Shown here: positions 8,013 to 14,946 of the stretch, piece by piece
Numbering within the stretch: the stretch's first letter is position 1
How the letters are laid out: every line of letters begins with the position of its first letter
NCBI GenBank assembly: GCA_900548625.1
Contig: URLO01000025.1
Coordinates: 1 to 30,573 of the forward strand
Length of the DNA: 30,573 nucleotides
Reading direction: 5' to 3'
Source of the DNA: an uncultured Eubacteriales bacterium
Lineage (GTDB): Bacteria > Bacillota > Clostridia > Oscillospirales > Oscillospiraceae
Position numbers and translations under genes: made by a program
The notes under the pieces: generated by a model
Database searches by the model: none
What the model saw: only the letters and a program-made list of their open reading frames with translations
What the model was told of the DNA's origin: nothing

Positions 8013-9350
8013 CTATTTTGATTTTGCTTTTTGCATCGGACGCAGGAACCAGACCGCGACGAGCATCGTCAGCACCTCGGCTGCGGGGACGGCAAGCCAG
8101 ATGCCTGTCAGGCCGAGCTTCTGCGGCAGAATGGTCAGGAACAGAAGCAGCAGCGCAAACGAGCGCAGGAAAGTGATCATGCCCGAGAAATATCCCTTTC
8201 CGTATGCCATCATGCGGACGGAGGCGAAGATGTTGATCCCGGAGAACAGGAAGCCGAGCCCGTAGATGCGCATTCCGGTTACGGCGATCGGGAAGACGGC
8301 GTTGGAACGCTCCACAAAGCAGGACACGCCCGCCGAAGCGAGGAAATACGTCAGCGCGTAGATGACAAACGGGGCAATGGCGAAAAAGCGGTGCGCATAG
8401 CGCTCAAGCTTCCGGCAGACGGCCATTTTTCCCTCACCGTATGCCCAGCCGAGGGGCGGCGCAATGCCGATGGAAAAGCCGGAATATACACCGATGAACA
8501 GGAATTGCAGATACATGATGATGGAGACTGCCGCAACGCCGTCTTCGCCCGCAAAGGCGAGCGCGGTGCGGTTGAATACGATGGTCGTGATGGCAACGGC
8601 GAACTGGTTGATAAACTCCGACCCGCCGTTTACCAGACAATACAGCGATTCCTTCACGGACAAGCCGCGCAGCGTAAACGAAAACGTCTTGTTTTTGCGC
8701 AGGAAGTAGTAAATGCCCATGCAGGTGGAGAGTGCGAGCCCCATGATCGTCGCAAGTGCCGCGCCGCGGATACCCATCTGCATCCTGCCGACCAGAACGT
8801 AGTCCATGACGATGTTCAGAACGCCGCCGGACAGCGCCGTTGCAAAGCTGTATGTCGGTGAGCCGTCAACGCGGATGAAATAGGGGAACAGCTCTTTTCC
8901 AATCATGAGCGGCGTGCCCCACAGCCACCAGAGCGCGTATATCTTGCAGTCCTGCATCGTCAGGGGCGTTGCGCCGAGCAGCGTCAGGATGCCGGACAGA
9001 TTCAGCAGTACGCCGAGCGCGACAAGACCGCCCACGAGCATGGACGCGATCACACTGGCGGAAAAGGCGCGGCTTGCCGCGTCCTTTTTGCCGCCGCCGA
9101 TGTGCAGAGCGACAACGGCGCTGCCGCCTGCGGCAAAGGCCAGCGCGATACCGAACAGCACGTTGACGATGGGGTAGACGATGTTGATCGCGACCAGCGC
9201 GTTCGTCCCGACGTAGGCAGAAACGAAGATGCCGTCAATGATGGTGTAGACTGTATTGAACAGCGAGGTCAGATAAGTCGGAATGATGAACTTCAGGAGC
9301 TTCCCGAAGCGAACCTCCTTCTCAGAGGCGAAAATCAAAGTATTGTTCAT
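8013..9350 (-). CDS. MATE-family efflux transporter (MerR-linked)
   Basis: This 445-residue protein consists of about twelve membrane helices in two related halves, the usual MATE length and layout (residues GIFVSAYVGTNALVAINIVYP near the start match the family's first-helix region in part). MATE carriers export drugs, toxins or metabolites with sodium or proton antiport. ATG 9350 is preceded by GGAGGAG. It is transcribed alone, divergently from a MerR regulator, from a promoter with the 19-bp spacer and internal dyad typical of MerR activation, so it is probably induced by the compound it exports. It is not closely similar by eye to the second MATE protein at 24856-26214. Confidence 0.92.
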   Translation of the reverse strand: MNNTLIFASEKEVRFGKLLKFIIPTYLTSLFNTVYTIIDGIFVSAYVGTNALVAINIVYPIVNVLFGIALAFAAGGSAVVALHIGGGKKDAASRAFSASVIASMLVGGLVALGVLLNLSGILTLLGATPLTMQDCKIYALWWLWGTPLMIGKELFPYFIRVDGSPTYSFATALSGGVLNIVMDYVLVGRMQMGIRGAALATIMGLALSTCMGIYYFLRKNKTFSFTLRGLSVKESLYCLVNGGSEFINQFAVAITTIVFNRTALAFAGEDGVAAVSIIMYLQFLFIGVYSGFSIGIAPPLGWAYGEGKMAVCRKLERYAHRFFAIAPFVIYALTYFLASAGVSCFVERSNAVFPIAVTGMRIYGLGFLFSGINIFASVRMMAYGKGYFSGMITFLRSFALLLLFLTILPQKLGLTGIWLAVPAAEVLTMLVAVWFLRPMQKAKSK

Positions 9351-9370
9351 AATATCTCCTCCCGGACACC

Positions 9371-9401
9371 ACTATAAAGCTTAAAGGTACTTGAAGGTCA
9401 A
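9371..9401 (-). promoter_or_regulatory. MerR-type promoter of the MATE gene (19-bp spacer)
   Basis: The minus strand has TTGACC (9396-9401) and TATAGT (9371-9376) separated by 19 bp instead of 17. This over-long spacer is the classic feature of promoters that MerR-family proteins untwist to activate. Confidence 0.7.
9380..9396. promoter_or_regulatory. MerR operator dyad
   Basis: The inverted repeat CTTAAAG, GTA, CTTGAAG lies almost centrally between the -35 and -10 boxes of the MATE promoter, and also covers the -35 box of the merR promoter. This fits simultaneous activation of the exporter and repression of the regulator. Confidence 0.6.
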
Positions 9402-9419
9402 TAGGGAAGATGCTATGAT
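9391..9419 (+). promoter_or_regulatory. Promoter of the merR gene
   Basis: TTGAAG (9391-9396), 17 bp, TATGAT (9414-9419) with a TGC extension gives an ordinary sigma-A promoter 25 bp before the MerR start. Its -35 box is inside the operator dyad. Confidence 0.6.
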
Positions 9420-9443
9420 GGGCACAATGCAGGAGGGAACGGC

Positions 9444-10208
9444 ATGGCTTGGAATTTTCAGATCGGGGAGATTGCTCGCTTTTTCGACGTACCGGCGTCC
9501 ACACTCCGCTATTGGGAGGATATGGGCGTCGTGCACCCGGCAAAGGGTGCGGAAAATCACTATCGCGAGTATTCGATCGAAGATCTGATGACGATCTCCG
9601 ACATCGTGTTTTATAAAAACCTCGGTTTGCAGTTAAAGGAGATCCGCGGGATCAAGGACCTGACGCCGGAGCAGCACGGCGCGCTGTTTACGGAAAAGCT
9701 TTCGGAGCTGGAACGTCAGCAGCAGATGCTCACGCAGCGGATGAAGAAACTCCGCCGCCATATACAGGCGCTGGGGATTCTGGAGGCACTGGAGCGGGAG
9801 CCGTACCGGGAGACGGACATTGATACCGAGTGCATCGTCTCCTTTGAGCTGATCGAGCAGGACAAGCTGCGGCAGTATATTGACAATCCGTATTTGTATT
9901 CCCGTGTGCAGCATTCCGAGACGCTGACGCAAGAGCGGCGCGGGTTGACCGTTCCTGCGGATATGGCCGCATCGTTTCCCGAGTCCATGATCCTCTGGAG
10001 AAAGCAGAGCAGCCGCTACATCGTGTTTCTGATGCGCGAGGAAGTGACCGCCGGATTTCCGAACGATCTGCGAAAGCATCTGGAGCAGATTCAAAAGACC
10101 CATCGCACCGGCGCGGTCATCAGTCGTTTTCTGTTGTGTGCGCAGGAAAACGGCAGGACGTATGATTTCTACCAGTCCTTTGCAGAGATTCTTCCGGAGC
10201 CGAAATGA
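9444..10208 (+). CDS. MerR-family transcriptional regulator
   Basis: This 254-residue protein opens with the MerR winged helix-turn-helix (residues 1-75: IGEIARFFDVPASTLRYWED, then a YREYS wing), followed by a coiled-coil dimerisation helix (about 75-110) and a C-terminal domain of about 130 residues. That last part resembles in size the GyrI-like ligand domains of multidrug-sensing MerR proteins, though I see no decisive motif. ATG 9444 follows GGAGGG. The divergent arrangement and the dyad at 9380-9396 make the MATE gene its likely target. The gene ends at a strong bidirectional terminator. Confidence 0.9.
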   Translation: MAWNFQIGEIARFFDVPASTLRYWEDMGVVHPAKGAENHYREYSIEDLMTISDIVFYKNLGLQLKEIRGIKDLTPEQHGALFTEKLSELERQQQMLTQRMKKLRRHIQALGILEALEREPYRETDIDTECIVSFELIEQDKLRQYIDNPYLYSRVQHSETLTQERRGLTVPADMAASFPESMILWRKQSSRYIVFLMREEVTAGFPNDLRKHLEQIQKTHRTGAVISRFLLCAQENGRTYDFYQSFAEILPEPK

Positions 10209-10212
10209 CAGC

Positions 10213-10257
10213 AAAAAGCCCTCACGGTCTGCTGATCGTGAGGGCATGCTGGTTTTT
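10213..10257. terminator. Bidirectional terminator
   Basis: A perfect 9-bp stem, GCCCTCACG (10218-10226) with CGTGAGGGC (10237-10245), has TTTTT on its minus-strand side directly after the stem and TTTTT at 10253-10257 on the plus side. It ends the merR gene and the convergent LacI-kinase operon. Confidence 0.85.
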
Positions 10258-10273
10258 CGGGGTTCGAGGGCGG

Positions 10274-10618
10274 CTAGTCTTCCGTCTCGGCGGGAACGAA
10301 CAGCGGCGCTTTGGAGAAATCCAGCACAGCATGGCAGTTCGGGCAGGTCTCAAGCGTCTTGCGCGAATAGAAGTCGCTCGGCATGACCTTTTTACAGTGC
10401 GGGCATCTCCACGCGGAGAGCTTCAAAAACGTGTCAAGCGAGATGGTGAGCACCGCGAACGAGGCGAAGATCACCAGCATCGTGATCGTACTGGCCTGCT
10501 GGAAGAAAAGCGCCCCGAGAATAAAGACATATTTGAGCGCATTTGTGACCGGCATCAGTTTCCTGCACGCATACAGCGACAGGACTTTTTTCTCCGGCAT
10601 CGGTTTTTGAGATCTCAT
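10274..10618 (-). CDS. Small membrane protein with a zinc-ribbon (unknown function)
   Basis: This 114-residue protein has two adjacent hydrophobic segments (about residues 28-42 and 44-62) followed by a zinc-ribbon pattern, C72-x2-C75 and C92-x2-C95, on the cytoplasmic or outer face. I do not recognise a named family. Its start overlaps the stop of the LacI-ribokinase fusion by 4 bp (ATGA), so it is co-translated with that regulator and may act with it or simply ride along. No enzyme motif is visible. Confidence 0.75.
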   Translation of the reverse strand: MRSQKPMPEKKVLSLYACRKLMPVTNALKYVFILGALFFQQASTITMLVIFASFAVLTISLDTFLKLSAWRCPHCKKVMPSDFYSRKTLETCPNCHAVLDFSKAPLFVPAETED

Positions 10619-12516
10619 TGTATCGTAGCCTCCGTATAATTCATTGATTTTGCCGCCTCCTGCGAGCGGTAGAGATCCAGCGATTCGCGGTCGATCAGCG
10701 CCGGGACGACGCCCTGCCGCGAGACGCAGAATCCGGCGGCGTAGAGCGCGGCCTGAATGGCCTGCTCCAGCTCCACGTTTTCGGACAGATACACCGCCAG
10801 CGCGGAGATGAACGCATCCGAGCCGCCGGTGGTGTCTGCGGCAGCGTGCTCGGAGGCCGGGAAGAGTCTCGTGTGATCCGGCGCGTGCAGATAGCAGCCG
10901 CGTTCACCCAATGTCAGGATCACGCGCTTGACGCCCTTTTTGAGCAGATATTCGCACTGCTCATAGTGATTTGTGAGATCCGGGCAGAGGAGGTTGATCT
11001 CCTTTTCGTTCGGAATGAAATAGTCTACCATCGACAGCAGCTCATCGCTGAGTACCGAGACGACGGAGGGCTTCATGATGATCTTGACGCGGTTTTTCCG
11101 TGCCAGCTTCGCCGCGTGCAGGATCGCCTCCATCGGTACCTCGGTCGAGAGCAGGCAGAAGGCCGCGTTTCGGAACAGGTGGCTGCACGCGCTGATGTCG
11201 GTGTTGGAGACGTTGGAGTTTGCGCCGTTGTAGATGGTGATGGCACTTTCGCCGCTGTTCAGAATATGAATGATGGCGCGGCCCGTGTTTTCCTCGTCCT
11301 GTGTGACGTATTCGGTGTGGACGTGGTATTTGCTCAGCGTGTCGTAGATCTGCACGCCGTCAAAGTCACCACCCGTGCGGCCGATCAGATAGACGCTTCT
11401 GCCGAGCTTCGCAATGCCGACCGCCTGATTGAGGCCCTTTCCGCCGGGGATCATTTGCAGTGTCTTTGCGGCGATCGTCTGCCCGAGCTGCGGCAGGAGC
11501 GCCGTGCGGATGTTGATGTCCATATGGATGCTGCCGATCACAAGAATGTGGCGCGGAGAGTAGTCACGCGGCGTTGTGATGGTGACCGGCGAGATCTCCT
11601 GCACGCGGTCATCGGTGAAGGCGCTGTTACCCTCCTGATGCTCGATCTGGCTGATGAGGTGATCGATCAGGAAACGGCTGTATTCACGGTACGGAAGGAC
11701 GATCTGGGAATAGGCCCGGTCGCCGGGATGACGCTCCGAGGTGATGGCAAGCAGCGAAAAGTCCTGCGGCACCAGATAGTTGAGCCTTGTGAGCCGCTGC
11801 TGCAATGAGATGGCGATCTCATGCCCGACGCAGACTGCCGCCGTGTATCCGGCTTTGACCAGATCGATGACGCGCTCGGGATCATAATGAAGATAATCAT
11901 CCTCGGTGGCGCTGATCATTCTGGAGAGCAGGTGCTTTCGGAAACCCTCAAACAAGATGGCATTTTCCGTCCGCTCGTCGCCGTAAAGGAATGCGATGCG
12001 GCAATGCTCGCGCGCGGCAAGCGCCTCGGCAGCCATGCGTCCGTAGGCGCGGAAGTTGATGAGCATCTGCGGTGGTGCGTGTACGTCGCCGAGCAGCAGA
12101 TACGGCACGTCCAGGGCCTCGGCCTGTGCGTGCGCCTGCGACAGATCCGACGCAGGCTCCCAAAGCAGAGCGTCGATCGGCTCGTTGGAAAGGAACGAGA
12201 GAAACTTGTTTTCCTCGGCCTGACGGCCTCCGCTCGCACAAAGGATGGGGTAGTAGTTGTACTGCTTGGCGGCGTCGATCATGGCGTTCATGAGAGCGGG
12301 CTTTGAAAATGAGGAGCCCAGCAACAGTGCCAGCTTATAGGTGCGCTCTTTGGAGACCTGACGGATGTAGTTGCTCGGAGAGTAGTGGTACTGACGGACG
12401 ATCGCCATCACACGTTCGCACGTTTCGGGTCGAATACTGTCCGATTTTCCGTTAATTATCTTGGAAACCGTACCGGGAGACACATTTGCAAGTCTCGCAA
12501 TATCCTTAATGGTCAT
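10615..12516 (-). CDS. LacI-family repressor fused to a ribokinase-like (PfkB) domain
   Basis: This 633-residue protein joins two usually separate proteins. Residues 1-55 are a LacI helix-turn-helix (TIKDIARLANVSPGTVSKII) and 60-315 the periplasmic-binding-like sensor domain. From about 322 to 615 it is a PfkB-family carbohydrate kinase: an N-terminal VIGSIHMDIN, the sugar-binding loop PGGKGLNQAV, and ADTTGGSDAF holding the catalytic base D567. The usual anion-hole sequence GAGD is GGSD here, so activity may be altered. ATG 12516 follows GGGAGGGATCACC. It is divergent from a stand-alone ribokinase and an 11-gene operon, which it probably represses through the sites at 12690-12714. A kinase domain on the repressor could phosphorylate the inducer or sense the phosphorylated sugar; this is inference. 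Confidence 0.9.
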   Translation of the reverse strand: MTIKDIARLANVSPGTVSKIINGKSDSIRPETCERVMAIVRQYHYSPSNYIRQVSKERTYKLALLLGSSFSKPALMNAMIDAAKQYNYYPILCASGGRQAEENKFLSFLSNEPIDALLWEPASDLSQAHAQAEALDVPYLLLGDVHAPPQMLINFRAYGRMAAEALAAREHCRIAFLYGDERTENAILFEGFRKHLLSRMISATEDDYLHYDPERVIDLVKAGYTAAVCVGHEIAISLQQRLTRLNYLVPQDFSLLAITSERHPGDRAYSQIVLPYREYSRFLIDHLISQIEHQEGNSAFTDDRVQEISPVTITTPRDYSPRHILVIGSIHMDINIRTALLPQLGQTIAAKTLQMIPGGKGLNQAVGIAKLGRSVYLIGRTGGDFDGVQIYDTLSKYHVHTEYVTQDEENTGRAIIHILNSGESAITIYNGANSNVSNTDISACSHLFRNAAFCLLSTEVPMEAILHAAKLARKNRVKIIMKPSVVSVLSDELLSMVDYFIPNEKEINLLCPDLTNHYEQCEYLLKKGVKRVILTLGERGCYLHAPDHTRLFPASEHAAADTTGGSDAFISALAVYLSENVELEQAIQAALYAAGFCVSRQGVVPALIDRESLDLYRSQEAAKSMNYTEATIQ

Positions 12517-12553
12517 AGGTGATCCCTCCCATGGACGCCGTTTGATTGAGCCT

Positions 12554-12583
12554 ATTCTAGCACGCTCTGCGCCGCCGCGTCAA
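12554..12583 (-). promoter_or_regulatory. Promoter of the LacI-ribokinase fusion gene
   Basis: The minus strand reads TTGACG (12578-12583), 18 bp, TAGAAT (12554-12559) with an extended TGC, 38 bp before the ATG. A perfect odd dyad TTTTG-T-CAAAA (12590-12600) lies immediately upstream of the -35 box and could be an additional regulator site. Confidence 0.6.
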
Positions 12584-12645
12584 TCTATATTTTGTCAAAA
12601 CATACAAGAGCGTTGTAAAAAACACAAAAAACCTGTGGAATGCTA

Positions 12646-12674
12646 TTGACAAATTATGAAGAATGACATATAAT
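12646..12674 (+). promoter_or_regulatory. Consensus promoter of the long ribokinase-ABC operon
   Basis: A perfect TTGACA (12646-12651), 17-bp spacer and perfect TATAAT (12669-12674) lie upstream of the ribokinase gene. An exact consensus implies a strong promoter that needs repression, fitting the LacI-type sites just downstream. Confidence 0.85.
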
Positions 12675-12689
12675 TTGCGGCGTAGGGAA

Positions 12690-12714
12690 GAAACTAGTTT
12701 ACGAAATGCGTTTC
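12690..12714. promoter_or_regulatory. Tandem LacI-type operator sites
   Basis: The stretch has the overall symmetry GAAAC, 3 bases, TTT, 3 bases, AAA, 3 bases, GTTTC. It can also be read as two short palindromes, AAACTAGTTT (12691-12700, perfect) and GAAATGCGTTTC (12703-12714, 10 of 12 symmetric). It lies about 10 bp after the expected start site, a roadblock position, and LacI-family operators typically have this size and AT-rich arms. Confidence 0.55.
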
Positions 12715-12765
12715 TCCAACACGAGGACGGCGAACACGTCCTATGAGGGAAAGGGAAGTTGTGAC

Positions 12766-13680
12766 ATGAAAAGAGTTCTAATCATCGGAAGCTTGAACAT
12801 GGACGCGTCGATCCGCCTTGACCGTCTTCCGGCATCCGGAGAAACGGTCCTCGGTGAGAGCGTCCGCTACATTCCCGGCGGCAAGGGAGCCAACCAGGCG
12901 GTCGCGGCCGGACGGTTGGCAAAAGAGAGCGAGGTCAGCATGATCGGCTGCGTCGGCGGAGACAGCTTCGGCGACACGCTGCTGGAGAGCCTCCAGTCCG
13001 CCGGTGTGCAGACGCCGGGCATCCGGGCCTGCCAGTCGGCAACGGGCCTTGCCATTGTAATGGTCGATGAACAGGGCAGCAACCAGATCATCGTCATTCC
13101 GGGCAGCAACAGCAGCTGCGACAAGCAGTATCTGTGCAAGATGGATTCGGCCATTCAGGAAGCGGATTACGTCGTACTCCAGATGGAGATCCCGTATGAG
13201 GCTGTATATTATGCTATCCGCCGTGCCAAGGAGCTTGGCAAGACCGTCCTTCTGAACCCGGCACCCGCGCCGGATCACATCCCGGACGAGATTTTGCCGA
13301 TGATCGACTATCTGACACCCAACGAAACGGAGCTGATGCGCCTGAGCGGTCAGCAGGGCGATTCGACAGAGGATTACATCCGTGCAGCACGGAGCTTTGT
13401 GGAAAAGGGTGTCGGCAACCTCGTCGTCACACTCGGCAGTCAGGGCGCGCTGGTCGTCAACCGTGAAATGATCGAGATTGTTCCGGCTGCCAAGACCAAT
13501 GCGGTGGACACGACGGCTGCGGGCGATTGCTTCAACGCCGCGATGGTCATCGCACTTTCCGAGGGAAAGCCGCTTATGGAGGCTGTTCGCTTCGCGAACG
13601 CCGCGGCTGCGATCTCAGTCTCCCGGCACGGAGCGCAGCAGTCGCTTCCGACGCGCGCAGAGGTCGAAACGGTGCGGTGA
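12766..13680 (+). CDS. rbsK: Ribokinase (PfkB family)
   Basis: This 304-residue protein is full length for ribokinase. It starts VLIIGSLNMD, carries the substrate loop PGGKGANQAV (near residues 43-52), and ends with DTTAAGDCFN holding the anion hole and catalytic base D254. Ribokinase phosphorylates D-ribose to ribose 5-phosphate in the cytoplasm; related PfkB kinases act on nucleosides or other sugars, so the exact sugar is open. ATG 12766 follows AAAGGGAAG; a 20-codon upstream in-frame start at 12706 lacks a ribosome site and lies in the operator. It is the first gene of the operon leading into a BMP-type ABC importer. It is a stand-alone paralogue of the kinase half of the divergent regulator. 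Confidence 0.9.
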   Translation: MKRVLIIGSLNMDASIRLDRLPASGETVLGESVRYIPGGKGANQAVAAGRLAKESEVSMIGCVGGDSFGDTLLESLQSAGVQTPGIRACQSATGLAIVMVDEQGSNQIIVIPGSNSSCDKQYLCKMDSAIQEADYVVLQMEIPYEAVYYAIRRAKELGKTVLLNPAPAPDHIPDEILPMIDYLTPNETELMRLSGQQGDSTEDYIRAARSFVEKGVGNLVVTLGSQGALVVNREMIEIVPAAKTNAVDTTAAGDCFNAAMVIALSEGKPLMEAVRFANAAAAISVSRHGAQQSLPTRAEVETVR

Positions 13681-13783
13681 TCGAGCCTGCATCCGGAGCG
13701 CCAACGTCTTATTGGCCGACGCACAGAAGCGCGGCTTAAAATAAGAAGGAAACAAAAATATAATAATGTGGAGGAAAATCGCA

Positions 13784-14872
13784 ATGAAAAAACTGATCGC
13801 ACTGCTGCTGGCAGTCCTGATGGTCGCTGCCTGTGTTGGCTGCGCCAGCAAGACGAACGATTCCAAGCAGAACACAACCGACGACAAGCAGACCACAGAC
13901 AACACCGAAGCGCAGAAGCCCGCTGACGAGCAGCACAGAGCGGCGTTCATTACTTCTACCGCTCGCGGCAACGAATTCATCGACCTGATCTGGGACGGCT
14001 TCCTCGATCTTGAGAAGGAAGGCTGGGAAGTCAAGTGCATTGAGTGCTTTGAGACTGCCGAGCAGGCCGAGCAGATCTATTCCATGTGCGAAGAAGGCTA
14101 TGACCTGATCTACTCCAACGGCGACGACATCAAGAAGGCCATCGAAGATCTCGGCAGCGAGCTGAACGATGCGTACCCCAACGTCCACTTCTTCTTCCTG
14201 GACACTTACGAAGATCCGCAGATCGACAATGCGACCTCCGTCACCATCGACCCGTTTGAGGCTTGCTTCATTGCCGGTTATCTCGCAGCCATGGTCACCG
14301 AAAAGGAGACCATCGGCATCATGATGCCTCTGGACGACGCAATCATGGCTCGTTTTGAGAACGGCTACTACGCCGGTATCGAGTATGCCAACCGTGAGGA
14401 AGGCCTCAACAAGAAGTGGGTCAAGGCTTACACCAACAGCTGGAGCGACACCACCAAGGGTTACGAAGCTGCCGTTGCTATGAACAGCAACTACGACATC
14501 GACCTCATCATCCACTGCGCGTATATCTCCGGTTACGGCGTCATCTCCGCCTGCTCCGACCTTGGTCTCAAGTGCATCGGCGTTGACGGCTGGCAGGGAT
14601 ACGTTGATCCGTGCGTCTTCTGGTCCGCAATCAAGTCCATGAACGTGGCCGTTCTCAAGACTGCGCACGCATGGGAAAACGGCGAGGAGCTGCCCATGCA
14701 CCTTGAGTACAGCGTCAAGGACGGCGGCGAGGCCTACTACGAGCCCGACCTGGAGAACCTGAGCCCCGAGCTTCAGGAAAAGGTCGTTGCCCTGCGCGAC
14801 AAGATCGTCAGCGGCGAAGTCGACGTCTTCTCCAACGGCTATGAAGAATATCGCGTGACCAGCAACAATTAA
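13784..14872 (+). CDS. BMP/PnrA-like substrate-binding lipoprotein
   Basis: This 362-residue protein is the extracellular receptor of the ABC importer encoded next. A lipoprotein signal (MKKLIALLLAVLMVAAC) offers two possible acylated cysteines, C17 or C20; then comes a Lys/Asp/Thr-rich linker to about residue 45. The mature part has the basic membrane protein fold: GFLDLEKEGW, YDLIYSNGDD, HFFFLDTYEDPQ, EACFIAGYLAA, IDLIIHCAY and a C-terminal VSGEVDVFSNG. BMP receptors bind purine nucleosides (PnrA) or, in some cases, riboflavin or other ring compounds. ATG 13784 follows GGAGG; an upstream start at 13766 is inside the ribosome site. A terminator follows, probably keeping the receptor in excess over the membrane parts. 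Confidence 0.92.
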   Translation: MKKLIALLLAVLMVAACVGCASKTNDSKQNTTDDKQTTDNTEAQKPADEQHRAAFITSTARGNEFIDLIWDGFLDLEKEGWEVKCIECFETAEQAEQIYSMCEEGYDLIYSNGDDIKKAIEDLGSELNDAYPNVHFFFLDTYEDPQIDNATSVTIDPFEACFIAGYLAAMVTEKETIGIMMPLDDAIMARFENGYYAGIEYANREEGLNKKWVKAYTNSWSDTTKGYEAAVAMNSNYDIDLIIHCAYISGYGVISACSDLGLKCIGVDGWQGYVDPCVFWSAIKSMNVAVLKTAHAWENGEELPMHLEYSVKDGGEAYYEPDLENLSPELQEKVVALRDKIVSGEVDVFSNGYEEYRVTSNN

Positions 14873-14882
14873 GCAAGTATCG

Positions 14883-14915
14883 CAGAGGGGCTGGGCGTTC
14901 AGCCCCTCTGTTTTT
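14883..14915 (+). terminator. Intra-operon terminator after the binding-protein gene
   Basis: A perfect 11-bp stem (CAGAGGGGCTG with CAGCCCCTCTG), a 6-base loop and five T residues lie between the receptor and ATPase genes. Since no new promoter is evident before 14947, it is likely a partial terminator that sets receptor-to-transporter stoichiometry. Confidence 0.85.
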
Positions 14916-14946
14916 CCACAGATAAGCGGAGAAAAGGTGGCTAGAG

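Noticed and set aside
12706..12765. Earlier start for ribokinase at 12706
   Set aside because: No ribosome site, and the extra residues run through the operator region; ATG 12766 starts directly at the conserved first strand.
13736..13764. Second promoter before the BMP receptor gene (TATAAT at 13759-13764)
   Set aside because: The -35 region at 17 bp is TTAAAA and the start site would fall in the ribosome-binding site; the AT-rich stretch is better explained as an open initiation region.
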